Shown: positions 1 through 6,208 of the stretch, one piece after another
How the letters are laid out: every line of letters begins with the position of its first letter
Numbering within the stretch: position 1 is the first letter of the stretch
Assembly: GCA_030626365.1 (NCBI GenBank)
Contig: DAOUPC010000157.1
Location: 1-6,759 of the forward strand
Length of the DNA stretch: 6,759 nucleotides
Direction of reading: 5' to 3'
Origin: Paracoccaceae bacterium
GTDB lineage: Bacteria > Pseudomonadota > Alphaproteobacteria > Rhodobacterales > Rhodobacteraceae
The notes under the pieces: model-generated
The model's input: the letters and a program-made list of their open reading frames with translations, nothing else
The model's database searches: none
Told to the model about the DNA's origin: nothing
Made by a program: the position numbers and the translations under genes

Positions 1-424
1 CGCCATCACGTGCCGATGTGTGGGCTCCACCCCGATAATAGGGCGGGTTGGCGATAACATGGTCATAACTGGTTTGACGCAGCGCATCGGGCAGCGCGGC
101 CAAATCGGCCCGGATCACATCCAGACCAGCCCCACACAGGCGCGCATTTTCCCGCGCCAGTTCGGCATAATCCGGTTGCAGTTCCACCCCGCTCAGCGCC
201 AGCCCCGGAACCCGCGCGGCAAGGCATAAAACCGCCGCACCCGCCCCACAGCCCAGTTCAAGCACCGTTTGCCCGGCCCGCGCCGGAACCGCGGCCGCCA
301 GCAACACCGGGTCGATACCGGCCCGATACCCGCCCCGTGGTTGCCACAGGTGCAACCGCCCGCCCAGAAACGCATCCTGCGTCAACTCGTCAGCCGAAAA
401 CCCGCCCGATGCCCCACCGGTCAT
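1..424 (-). CDS. TrmN6-like tRNA1(Val) adenine-N6 methyltransferase, N-terminal part (truncated by window edge)
   Basis: I translated this strand by hand. An ATG at 424 opens 141 codons that run off the left edge with no stop. The product looks like a Rossmann-fold SAM-dependent methyltransferase. ELGCGAGAA at residues 56-64 is motif I, which binds AdoMet. GVELQP at 79-84 is the acidic motif II region. NPPY at 126-129 is the motif IV signature of enzymes that methylate an exocyclic amino group of adenine. Before the fold, residues 17-42 (DAFLGGRLHLWQPRGGYRAG and following IDPVLLAA) resemble the start of the TrmN6/YfiC family, which makes m6A37 in tRNA1(Val) in E. coli (about 245 residues), so a bit over half is visible. 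The start is fixed by the ATGA overlap with the DUF2007 stop, implying translational coupling. Other N6-adenine or HemK-like methyltransferases share NPPY, so the tRNA substrate is inferred. Confidence 0.85.
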   Translation of the reverse strand, partial: MTGGASGGFSADELTQDAFLGGRLHLWQPRGGYRAGIDPVLLAAAVPARAGQTVLELGCGAGAAVLCLAARVPGLALSGVELQPDYAELARENARLCGAGLDVIRADLAALPDALRQTSYDHVIANPPYYRGGAHTSARDG

Positions 425-636
425 TGGCCCAGCGGGATTTCATTGTCCCGCATGGCGCGCACGGCACGATCATAATCATCCACCCGCACCATCATCCGGC
501 GCGGGAAAATCCCTATACCGCCTTCCAGAATGCTCATGTTTACGTCCATCTGAAAGCAGTCTATATCCTCGCCCTGAAGAAGGGCGGATGCAAAGGCCAG
601 AATGGTTGGGTCGGTGCTGCGTAAAAGTTCTTTCAT
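421..636 (-). CDS. DUF2007 domain small protein
   Basis: This is a 71-residue protein starting MKELLRSTDPTILAF and ending EIPLGQ. The whole chain matches what I know of the DUF2007 family (described in Pfam as a putative prokaryotic signal-transducing protein): a first strand with a short helix (residues 1-22), an 'EDIDCFQMD' strand, a glycine-rich turn (about 38-42) and the closing 'MMVRVDDYDRAVRAM' helix. No catalytic residue is recognisable and the biochemical role is unknown. The frame stays open to 708 but has no ATG before 636; the extra residues (Cys, Pro, Ser) do not look like the family, so I use the ATG at 636. No Shine-Dalgarno lies just upstream (CATCCATCCT). The stop overlaps the methyltransferase start by ATGA, so the two genes form an operon, divergent from the prenyl synthase. 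Confidence 0.85.
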   Translation of the reverse strand: MKELLRSTDPTILAFASALLQGEDIDCFQMDVNMSILEGGIGIFPRRMMVRVDDYDRAVRAMRDNEIPLGQ

Positions 637-643
637 AGGATGG

Positions 644-672
644 ATGTAAGGGTAAGGCGCGCCACATGTCGA
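644..672 (-). promoter_or_regulatory. Candidate promoter for the DUF2007-methyltransferase operon
   Basis: On the minus strand, TCGACA (672-667, five of six matches to TTGACA) lies 17 bp from TTACAT (649-644, three of six matches to TATAAT). The -10 ends seven bases before the DUF2007 ATG, so transcription could start at or beside the start codon. That would fit the missing Shine-Dalgarno. The -10 is weak, so this is tentative. Confidence 0.25.
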
Positions 673-682
673 GCCTTGTGAC

Positions 683-688
683 AGGAAG
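683..688 (+). promoter_or_regulatory. Ribosome binding site that selects the prenyl synthase start
   Basis: AGGAAG lies 4 bases before the ATG at 693 (AGGA gives a 6-base gap). It supports this start over the in-frame ATG at 666, whose nearest purine run is a weaker AAGG eight bases upstream. Confidence 0.6.
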
Positions 689-692
689 TGTG

Positions 693-1691
693 ATGGACAG
701 CGCGACAATTACCAAGCCACACGAACAACTGGCCCAGGCTTTGGCCCCGGAAATGGTGGCCGTGAATACGCTGATCACCCAGCGTATGGCGTCCGAACAC
801 GCGCCGCGCATTCCCCAGGTCACCACCCATCTGGTCGGGGCCGGAGGCAAGCGGTTGCGCCCGATGCTGACGCTCGCCGCGGCAAAGCTGTGCGGGTACA
901 CGGGCGAGCATCATATCCGTCTGGCGGCCACGGTTGAATTCATCCACACCGCCACGCTGTTGCATGATGATGTGGTCGATGAAAGCGGCCAGCGCCGGGG
1001 CCGCCCGACCGCCAACCTTTTGTGGGACAACAAGTCCAGCGTTCTGGTGGGGGATTACCTGTTTTCCCGCAGCTTTCAGTTGATGGTTGAAACCGGATCA
1101 TTGCGGGTGCTGGATATTCTGGCCAATGCCTCGGCCACCATCGCCGAGGGCGAGGTTCTGCAACTGACCGCCGCAAGCGATCTGGATACCGACGAAGGCG
1201 TTTACCTGCAAATCGTACGGGGCAAGACGGCGGCGCTGTTTTCTGCCGCAACCCAAGTAGGCGGGGTCATTGCCGCGGCCCCCGAAGATCAGATTGCAGC
1301 ACTGTACGACTATGGCGACGCCCTTGGCATCGCCTTTCAGATTGCCGATGATCTGCTGGATTATCAGGGCGACGCGGCCGCAATTGGCAAGAATGTCGGT
1401 GATGATTTCCGCGAACGCAAACTGACCCTGCCGGTGATCAAGGCCGTGGCGCAGGCCACCCCGGACGAGCGGTCCTTTTGGGAACGCACAATCGGCAAGG
1501 GGCGTCAGGAAGACGGCGATCTTGGCCATGCCCTGTCATTGATGAATAAATATGGCACATTGGAAGCAACCCGGATTGATGCGGTCCAATGGGCAGACAA
1601 GGCAAAGTCAAAACTGGTTGTGCTGCCCGATCACCCGATCAGAACCATGTTGAACGATTTAGCCGACTATGTGGTCGCCCGCCTGACCTGA
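693..1691 (+). CDS. ispB: Long-chain trans-polyprenyl diphosphate synthase (octaprenyl/decaprenyl type)
   Basis: The enzyme extends farnesyl or geranylgeranyl diphosphate with IPP units to make the ubiquinone side chain. The product is 332 residues from the ATG at 693, the usual family size; starting at 666 would add nine unconserved residues. Visible motifs in order: GGKRLRP (51-57, IPP binding), the first Asp-rich motif DDVVD (92-96) followed by the Arg pair at 101-102, RGKTAAL (starting at about 176), FQIADDLLD (215-223, containing the second Asp-rich motif DDLLD), and KLTLP (from 243). The residue five before the first Asp-rich motif is Ala87; a small residue there is known to allow long products, whereas short-chain enzymes carry Tyr or Phe. 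Alphaproteobacteria normally make Q10, so decaprenyl is likely, but chain length cannot be read from sequence with certainty. The ispB symbol is by nearest orthology. The gene is divergent from DUF2007 and convergent with ispE. Confidence 0.93.
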   Translation: MDSATITKPHEQLAQALAPEMVAVNTLITQRMASEHAPRIPQVTTHLVGAGGKRLRPMLTLAAAKLCGYTGEHHIRLAATVEFIHTATLLHDDVVDESGQRRGRPTANLLWDNKSSVLVGDYLFSRSFQLMVETGSLRVLDILANASATIAEGEVLQLTAASDLDTDEGVYLQIVRGKTAALFSAATQVGGVIAAAPEDQIAALYDYGDALGIAFQIADDLLDYQGDAAAIGKNVGDDFRERKLTLPVIKAVAQATPDERSFWERTIGKGRQEDGDLGHALSLMNKYGTLEATRIDAVQWADKAKSKLVVLPDHPIRTMLNDLADYVVARLT

Positions 1692-1719
1692 ATACCAGAG
1701 ATTTCAGGACGGTTCAGGC
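1681..1719. terminator. Nested inverted repeat at the convergent ispB/ispE 3' ends
   Basis: CCTGAA (1687-1692) pairs with TTCAGG (1703-1708) around a 10-base loop. Directly outside, GCCTGA (1681-1686) pairs with TCAGGC (1714-1719), with a five-base bulge (1709-1713) on one side. The structure contains both stop codons and could form in both transcripts, so it may end or protect both mRNAs. No T-tract follows on either strand, so classical intrinsic termination is doubtful. Confidence 0.35.
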
Positions 1720-2561
1720 GCGGATATCGCGGGAATGTCGTGACAGGGTTTTATCCACCAATCCGGGTTATCCCGTGTCAGGCCCCGAACGGCGGCATCC
1801 CTAAGCCCATCATCACGCATTACCGCAAAACACGTCGCCCCCGACCCGGACATGCGGGCCAGCAGACAACCCTGACTTTGTTGCAACGCCTGCAGAACCC
1901 GGCCAATCACCGGTGCCTGGGCAATCGCCGGTGTTTGCAGGTCATTACGCTGGGCCGCGAGCCAGGCAATCCAGCCAGCCGCGTCAGCATGCGGCAATTG
2001 CCCTTGCATCGGCGTCAGGTTCTTACGTGCCAACCCGTTGAAAACCGCGCCTGTAGGGACCGAAACACCCGGATTGATCAGGATCATCGACAGGCCCTGC
2101 GTCGCGCCCAGACGGTCAAGTTTTTCGCCAATGCCCCGCATTCGGGTCAGTCCACCGGACATGCAAAGCGGAACGTCAGCCCCCAAAGTCAGGATATCAT
2201 CCAGATCCGGCACCGGCTGTCCGGTCATTTCCGACAACGCGCGCAAGGTCGCCGCAGCATCCGAAGACCCCCCGCCAAGTCCGGCGGCGGCAGGCAGGTG
2301 TTTCTCCAGATGTATATCGGCGGTAACGCCCATCAATCCGGCCGCCCGCAACACCAGATTGCGCCGATCAGTTGGCACCCCGCGCGCCATTGGGCCGCTG
2401 ACAGTAAGGCGCAGTTCGTGTGATGGGGATACGGTGATCAGGTCGCCAACATCGCCAAAAACCACCAGCGAATCCAACAGGTGATACCCGTCGGGCCGCT
2501 GGCCGGTCACATGAAGCGTCAGGTTGATCTTGGCCGGGGCAAACCCCTTAACCACCGTCAT
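1704..2561 (-). CDS. ispE: 4-diphosphocytidyl-2-C-methyl-D-erythritol kinase (IspE)
   Basis: This GHMP-family kinase phosphorylates CDP-ME at the 2-hydroxyl with ATP, the fourth step of the MEP pathway to IPP and DMAPP, in the cytosol. The 285-residue length is normal. Motif 1 is PAKINLTLHV (9-18, with Lys11) followed by RPDGYH (22-27), which binds the CDP-ME substrate. Motif 2 is LPAAAGLGGGSSDAAA (89-104), the ATP phosphate loop. GADVP (128-131 plus Pro) carries the expected catalytic Asp129. Motif 3 is MSGSGATCF (237-245). All key residues are present. The ATG at 2561 lies inside the end of the upstream TPR gene (14-bp overlap) without a strong Shine-Dalgarno, so translation is probably coupled to it. 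The gene faces the prenyl synthase, which uses the IPP this pathway makes. Confidence 0.97.
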   Translation of the reverse strand: MTVVKGFAPAKINLTLHVTGQRPDGYHLLDSLVVFGDVGDLITVSPSHELRLTVSGPMARGVPTDRRNLVLRAAGLMGVTADIHLEKHLPAAAGLGGGSSDAAATLRALSEMTGQPVPDLDDILTLGADVPLCMSGGLTRMRGIGEKLDRLGATQGLSMILINPGVSVPTGAVFNGLARKNLTPMQGQLPHADAAGWIAWLAAQRNDLQTPAIAQAPVIGRVLQALQQSQGCLLARMSGSGATCFAVMRDDGLRDAAVRGLTRDNPDWWIKPCHDIPAISAPEPS

Positions 2562-4269
2562 CAGCCACTTTCAGCGGCGCAGAGCCTTCTTCGGCCAGAA
2601 CATCATCCAGCCCTATCTCAAGCTTGCGGCGGATACGGTCCGGGTCTGCCTCGGCATCCGTGTCGTCGGGGTCAACAAAGGACAGCGCGCGTTTCCACTG
2701 AAACTCGGCCTCGCGGGTACGCCCGACCGCCCAATAGACATCCCCCAGATGGTCGTTGACAACCGGGTCCACGGCCATCAGTTGAACCGCCTGTTCCATA
2801 TGGCCCACGGCCTCGTCATACCGGCCCATCCGGTACAGAACCCAGCCCAGGCTATCGACGATATAACCGCTGTCGGGGCGCGCCGCGACGGCGCGTTCGA
2901 TCATCCCCAGGGCCTCGTCAAGGCTGTCCTGTTTTTCAACCAGCGAATATCCCAGATAATTCAGCACCTGCGGCTGATCCGGGCTTAGCACAAGCGCCGC
3001 GCGGAAATCTGCCTCGGCCTGGTCCCACCGATCAAGGCGTTCATGGCTGATGCCACGGGCATAAAGCAAAAACCACCGGCCCTGACCATCCTCTTCGGTG
3101 AACTCCAGCGCCATGTCATATGCCGCGACGGCCGCCTCATAGTTCTCTTCCTGGCGTTGCAGATCGCCCAGCGCGGAATGCACCCGTGGAAGGTTAGGAA
3201 AATCCTGCGCCAGTTGCTCCAGAACCTCGATTGCCGCGTCCGGCTTGGCCGCGCGACGCAGGGCTTCGGCCCGGCCAAGTTCTGCCGCATGGCGGTCGGG
3301 GCTGTCTTGTGGCACTTTCTTATAGGTTTCCACAGCCAGTTTGTATTGGCCCAGATCGCCCAGAATTTCGGCGCTCAGCAACAGCGCATCAATGTGATCG
3401 GCGCGCAGGAACCCGGCCAGCCGTGTATAGATCAGGGCATAGTCGCCTGATGCCTCGCCCTTCAGGGCCGCGCCGATGATAAAGAACACTTCGGCCATGC
3501 CATCCTGCACCGATGTGATGTGGTTGAACGCCAGCGTCTCGCCCGATGCCAACCTGTCTGCGACACGGGTCAGGCTGGGGTCAAACAGCCCCGGAAAGGT
3601 TTCGGCCAGCATTTCCAGCGCATCCTTGTTGCGCCCCAGTTGCGACAGGATCTGCGCCCTGGCCAGTGCCGAACGCCGCGACATTGCCGTCAACCGGCCA
3701 TCCTCCTGAACGAAAATGGCATCGGCCCCTTCAAAGTCACCAACCAGCGCCAGCGCCAGCGCCTTGTGATACAGCGCAAAACCACGCAGCCCGCTTTCGG
3801 CGGCAACGAGGTCAAACTGTTCCAATGCCTTGGCGACAGACCCCGCACCCATATATGCCCAGCCCTTGACCAGACCATCCACCAACGGTCCGATCCCAAC
3901 GGTCTTTGGGTCACGCGCCAACAGCGCATCAAAACCCCCGGCTGTGATCAGGTTGGCAACCACGACCATATGCGCAACCTGACTGTGCAGGCCCAGGTCT
4001 TCCATGTATTTGGCCACCGGCAGGGCACGGGCAACCTGCCCCAGCGCCAACTGGGACGCCGTCGTGCTTTCCATCAGGCTGGGGTTGTCGGGGTCCTGCG
4101 CCAGCGCGCGGGAAAAGTATTGAACCGCGGCATCAAAGTTGCTGTCATGGGCCGCCTGACGGGCCGCCAGATAGGAACCAGCCCCGGACTGGGCAAAGCC
4201 AGCCCCCGGGACAGCCAGAAGAACCGCAAACCCCGCCCCGGCTGCGTGTCGAAACGTTAACAAACCCAC
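2548..4269 (-). CDS. Secreted tetratricopeptide repeat protein
   Basis: This is a 573-residue protein with an N-terminal Sec signal peptide: Arg7-His8, a hydrophobic core (about 10-21) and a likely cleavage after GAGFA (Ala26). There is no lipobox Cys, so it is probably a soluble periplasmic or envelope protein. One TPR sits near 31-63, followed by a region of helical, less regular sequence. Seven consecutive repeats then follow at about 293-325, 328-360, 361-394, 398-433, 436-468, 469-502 and 503-535, with typical G-Y/W and A-x-x-P positions (for example YLGYSLVEK, SLGWVLYRMGRYDEA). The tail (535-573) is acidic. The start is GTG at 4269, preceded by GAGG with an eight-base gap. TPR arrays bind proteins or peptides; the partner and function are unknown. 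It sits upstream of and overlaps ispE by 14 bp, probably in one transcript, though no functional link to isoprenoids is visible. Confidence 0.9.
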   Translation of the reverse strand: MGLLTFRHAAGAGFAVLLAVPGAGFAQSGAGSYLAARQAAHDSNFDAAVQYFSRALAQDPDNPSLMESTTASQLALGQVARALPVAKYMEDLGLHSQVAHMVVVANLITAGGFDALLARDPKTVGIGPLVDGLVKGWAYMGAGSVAKALEQFDLVAAESGLRGFALYHKALALALVGDFEGADAIFVQEDGRLTAMSRRSALARAQILSQLGRNKDALEMLAETFPGLFDPSLTRVADRLASGETLAFNHITSVQDGMAEVFFIIGAALKGEASGDYALIYTRLAGFLRADHIDALLLSAEILGDLGQYKLAVETYKKVPQDSPDRHAAELGRAEALRRAAKPDAAIEVLEQLAQDFPNLPRVHSALGDLQRQEENYEAAVAAYDMALEFTEEDGQGRWFLLYARGISHERLDRWDQAEADFRAALVLSPDQPQVLNYLGYSLVEKQDSLDEALGMIERAVAARPDSGYIVDSLGWVLYRMGRYDEAVGHMEQAVQLMAVDPVVNDHLGDVYWAVGRTREAEFQWKRALSFVDPDDTDAEADPDRIRRKLEIGLDDVLAEEGSAPLKVADDGG

Positions 4270-4277
4270 TGGATATG

Positions 4278-4281
4278 CCTC
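4278..4281 (-). promoter_or_regulatory. Ribosome binding site supporting the GTG start of the TPR gene
   Basis: GAGG on the minus strand ends eight bases before the GTG at 4269. An out-of-frame ATG at 4283 overlaps this area and cannot serve the gene. The signal peptide begins directly after the GTG, which agrees with the choice. Confidence 0.6.
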
Positions 4282-4314
4282 ATCTCGTGCTTTGCGCTTA
4301 CGCTATGCGCTCTG

Positions 4315-4343
4315 GGTGGCTGGTGCAATGGCGCAGGCCCACC
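4315..4343. other. Possible hairpin between the kinase stop and the TPR start
   Basis: GGTGGC (4315-4320) can pair with GCCCACC (4337-4343) with a one-base bulge and a 16-base loop. It sits in the 128-bp gap between dhaKL and the TPR gene. It has no T-tract, so it may slow or end kinase transcription, or mean nothing. I found no convincing TPR promoter in this gap; TTGCAC with TAGCGT 17 bp downstream is a poor match. Confidence 0.2.
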
Positions 4344-4397
4344 GGCCAGATCAATGTGCCGTTATTTGCCCAGACAACAGCGGCGCTGGTTCCCCGG

Positions 4398-6023
4398 CTA
4401 GGCCCCCTTGGCCAGCCCCTCAAAAAGAAGCGCCACGGCTTCGGCCCCCGGATCGTTGTGACCGGCCAGTTGATCCCCGGCGACATAGCTTGCCCGCCCG
4501 GCCTTGGCGTCGGTGATTGTCGCCGTGTGTTCCGCCCCCTGGCGGGCCGCCCGTGCGGCCCCCGCCAGACCATCGCGCAACGCATCAAGCGCCGGGTTCA
4601 GGGCATCAATCATCGTCCGGTCCCCCGGTTGCGCCCCGCCAACCTGCTGAATACGGGCAAGCCCGGCCTTCAACGCATCCACCGCATCCCGACCACTGGC
4701 CGAGGCATCCCCGGCAGCCGCAAAGAATATCGCCAAAAGCACCCCGGACGATCCGCCCATGGTCTGGCTCAGTTCCTGACTGATGGCACGATAAAGCTGG
4801 GTCGGATCGGCAAGCGGCAGACGGTCCAACCCCGTCTTGAGCGCCCGTGACGCAGAGGCCAGCGTGCTGCCGGTATCCCCATCCCCCGACTTGGCATCCA
4901 GCGCATTCAGCATGGTTTGCGCGCCAATCAGAATATCGCAGGCACGGACCATAAGCGCCCTGGTGTCATCGCATTGCGACGCAACCGGCTGAACCAACGC
5001 CAGCCCGTCCGGTAAGGGAACCGTCGCCACCTCGCTAACGGCCAGACATCCGGGCCATGCCCAGGGAACGACCGGGGCTTTCAGCGCACCAAGGTCGTCA
5101 TCGTCAACCGGCAACAGCGAAATCGAAAACCCCTGCATATCAAGCGATGTCATCATCGGCGCAGGCCCGACCATCCAGGCCACCTGCCCGCCAATCCGCG
5201 ATCGCACCAGTTCTTCGGCCAGAACCGCCATTTCAAGCGGCGTGGTGCCACCCAGATTGTTCAGCAGCGCCACATGCGGGCCAGACCCGATTGTCGGGGC
5301 CAGACGGTCCACCACCATCTTTATTGCATCGCGCGCCCCGGTAAAATCCACCTGTTCAATGCCCGGTTCACCATGAATACCAAGCCCCAGTTCCGCCTTG
5401 CCCGGATCGATCCGCGCCTCTTTTGGCGACCCCGGAACGGTGCAGGTATCCAGCGACATGCCAATCGACACGACCCCGTCAATCACCCGGCGCGCGGCAA
5501 TCCCCACCTGATCAAGGTCAGCGCCCTGTTCGGCCAGTGCCCCGGCAATCTTATGAACAAACAACGCCCCGGCCACGCCGCGTGCCTGCGCCAGGTCCGG
5601 CAACGCGATATCATCATCCACCACAACCATATCAACCCGCAGCCCCAAAGAGCGCGCCCGCTCGGCCGCGAGGCCGAAATTCAGCCGGTCCCCGGTATAA
5701 TTCTTGACGATCAGCAGGCACCCGGCCTTGCCCGTCACCGCCAGAATACCCGCCAGCACCGCATCAACCGAAGGCGAGGCAAACACATCGCCACAAACCG
5801 CCGCCGTCAGCATCCCCTGACCAACGAAACCAGCATGGCTCGGTTCGTGCCCAGAGCCACCACCAGATACCAGTGCCACCTTTGATTTGTCCCAGTCGGT
5901 GCGTAAAACCACCCTGATATGCGGATAGCCATCCAGACGCGCCAACCGCCCGCCCGCCGTCCGCAAGGTGCCATCAATCGCCTCTGTTACCAGGGCCTCA
6001 CGGGTATTTATGAATTGCCGCAT
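4398..6023 (-). CDS. Single-chain ATP-dependent dihydroxyacetone kinase (DhaK-DhaL fusion)
   Basis: The predicted reaction is dihydroxyacetone + ATP to DHAP, feeding triose phosphates into glycolysis, in the cytosol. The product is 541 residues, close to the 552 of the Citrobacter freundii enzyme. The DhaK (DAK1) domain spans about 1-330: GGGSGHEPSHAG (54-65), NYTGDRLNF (108-116) with the presumed general base Asp112, and GIHGEPG (215-221) whose His217 is the residue that covalently holds the substrate in this family. A linker follows, then DhaL (DAK2) from about 355: SGDGDTGSTL (379-388), where Asp376, Asp381 and Asp383 should bind the Mg-ATP; GGSSG (423-427); GDRTMIDAL (467-475); GRASYV (509-514). 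All key residues are present, so it should be active. Fusion with DhaL means ATP is the donor, not the PTS; no DhaM is seen. Related kinases act on erythrulose or other short ketoses, so the substrate is likely but unproven. The upstream GTG at 6050 is rejected because the ATG at 6023 has a far better ribosome site. Confidence 0.93.
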   Translation of the reverse strand: MRQFINTREALVTEAIDGTLRTAGGRLARLDGYPHIRVVLRTDWDKSKVALVSGGGSGHEPSHAGFVGQGMLTAAVCGDVFASPSVDAVLAGILAVTGKAGCLLIVKNYTGDRLNFGLAAERARSLGLRVDMVVVDDDIALPDLAQARGVAGALFVHKIAGALAEQGADLDQVGIAARRVIDGVVSIGMSLDTCTVPGSPKEARIDPGKAELGLGIHGEPGIEQVDFTGARDAIKMVVDRLAPTIGSGPHVALLNNLGGTTPLEMAVLAEELVRSRIGGQVAWMVGPAPMMTSLDMQGFSISLLPVDDDDLGALKAPVVPWAWPGCLAVSEVATVPLPDGLALVQPVASQCDDTRALMVRACDILIGAQTMLNALDAKSGDGDTGSTLASASRALKTGLDRLPLADPTQLYRAISQELSQTMGGSSGVLLAIFFAAAGDASASGRDAVDALKAGLARIQQVGGAQPGDRTMIDALNPALDALRDGLAGAARAARQGAEHTATITDAKAGRASYVAGDQLAGHNDPGAEAVALLFEGLAKGA

Positions 6024-6029
6024 AGTGAT

Positions 6030-6034
6030 CTCCT
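6030..6034 (-). promoter_or_regulatory. Strong ribosome binding site for the dihydroxyacetone kinase
   Basis: AGGAG, within TGAGGAGA on the minus strand, ends six bases before the ATG at 6023. This is the best Shine-Dalgarno in the window and fixes the start, excluding the GTG nine codons upstream. Confidence 0.8.
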
Positions 6035-6044
6035 CAGACGATGC

Positions 6045-6067
6045 AAACACCGGGTAAGCACCGGTTT
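6045..6067 (-). other. Hairpin in the kinase 5' leader
   Basis: On the plus strand AAACACCGG (6045-6053) and CCGGTTT (6061-6067) are complementary apart from one bulged base, with a seven-base loop. In the kinase mRNA this would fold about 10 bases upstream of the ribosome binding site. It could protect the 5' end or act as a control element; alternatively, at DNA level, it could be an operator just downstream of the candidate promoter. Confidence 0.35.
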
Positions 6068-6072
6068 CGTCA

Positions 6073-6104
6073 AATATAATGGGTTACGTGGGTGGAATGG
6101 GCAA
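6073..6104 (-). promoter_or_regulatory. Candidate promoter for the dihydroxyacetone kinase
   Basis: The AT-rich stretch reads ATTATATTTG on the minus strand. TATATT (6078-6073) matches five of six -10 bases but its nearest -35, TTGCCC (6104-6099), is 20 bp away. CATTAT (6081-6076) has a 17-bp gap to the same -35 but matches only four of six. Either would give a leader of roughly 45 bases. A TTGACG (6073-6068) next to it lacks a good -10. The exact promoter is unsure. Confidence 0.35.
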
Positions 6105-6123
6105 GGGTGCCCTGCCGCCTTGT

Positions 6124-6152
6124 TCAACTGTTCAGGGCTCAACAGTTCAGGG
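6124..6152. repeat. 14-bp tandem direct repeat with one mismatch
   Basis: TCAACTGTTCAGGG (6124-6137) is followed after one base by TCAACAGTTCAGGG (6139-6152). A TTCA/CTCA core recurs at 6123, 6131, 6138, 6146 and 6155, with starts 7 to 9 bases apart. The array lies between the two divergent promoters, upstream of the kinase promoter, where an activator or repressor array would be expected. Confidence 0.6.
6126..6147. promoter_or_regulatory. Candidate operator 1, inverted repeat
   Basis: AACTGTT (6126-6132) and AACAGTT (6141-6147) are perfect inverse complements separated by eight bases. The size suits a dimeric winged-helix regulator. It lies 22 bp upstream of the candidate kinase -35. It is embedded in the direct repeat, so either symmetry could be the functional one. 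Confidence 0.45.
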
Positions 6153-6167
6153 ATTTCACAAAATAGA

Positions 6168-6187
6168 AATTGTTGGATTTGACAATT
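6168..6187. promoter_or_regulatory. Candidate operator 2, inverted repeat over the marR -35 box
   Basis: AATTGT (6168-6173) and ACAATT (6182-6187) are perfect inverse complements separated by eight bases. The half sites resemble those of operator 1 (AAYTGT), although the equivalent spacing there is ten. It covers the TTGACA -35 of the regulator gene, so binding here should block RNA polymerase and give negative autoregulation. Confidence 0.45.
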
Positions 6188-6208
6188 CCTTCTAACATTG
6201 CAGATACT
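6179..6208 (+). promoter_or_regulatory. Candidate promoter for the MarR regulator
   Basis: A perfect TTGACA -35 (6179-6184) is followed after 18 bp by GATACT (6203-6208, four of six matches to the -10 consensus). Transcription would start near 6215, leaving about 30 bases of leader before the ATG at 6246. Confidence 0.5.

Noticed and set aside
656..663. Perfect 8-bp palindrome GGCGCGCC between divergent genes
   Set aside because: A short G+C palindrome is expected by chance in this base composition, and nothing ties it to a regulator.
666..692. Longer prenyl synthase start at the ATG at 666
   Set aside because: The nine extra residues are not family-like, the AGGAAG site favours 693, and the resulting 332 residues match the usual length.
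1098..1529. 143-codon open frame antisense to the prenyl synthase
   Set aside because: It overlaps the conserved catalytic part of the synthase and shows no domain or start signal.
1740..2423. 227-codon open frame antisense to ispE
   Set aside because: The opposite strand carries all three GHMP motifs of IspE. This frame is low-complexity Arg/Pro/Gln sequence with no ribosome site.
3520..4260. 246-codon open frame antisense to the TPR gene
   Set aside because: It is a mirror of a real gene in G+C-rich DNA: Arg-, Gln- and Pro-rich, with no recognisable fold, and the opposite strand has a signal peptide and clear TPR repeats.
4270..4397. Possible small gene, tRNA or insertion scar in the gap between kinase and TPR genes
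   Set aside because: I found no cloverleaf, no terminal repeats or target duplication, and no credible short ORF with a ribosome site; only a weak hairpin.
5274..5885. 203-codon open frame antisense to the kinase
   Set aside because: It lies wholly within the DhaK domain coding region and its composition is typical of a shadow frame.
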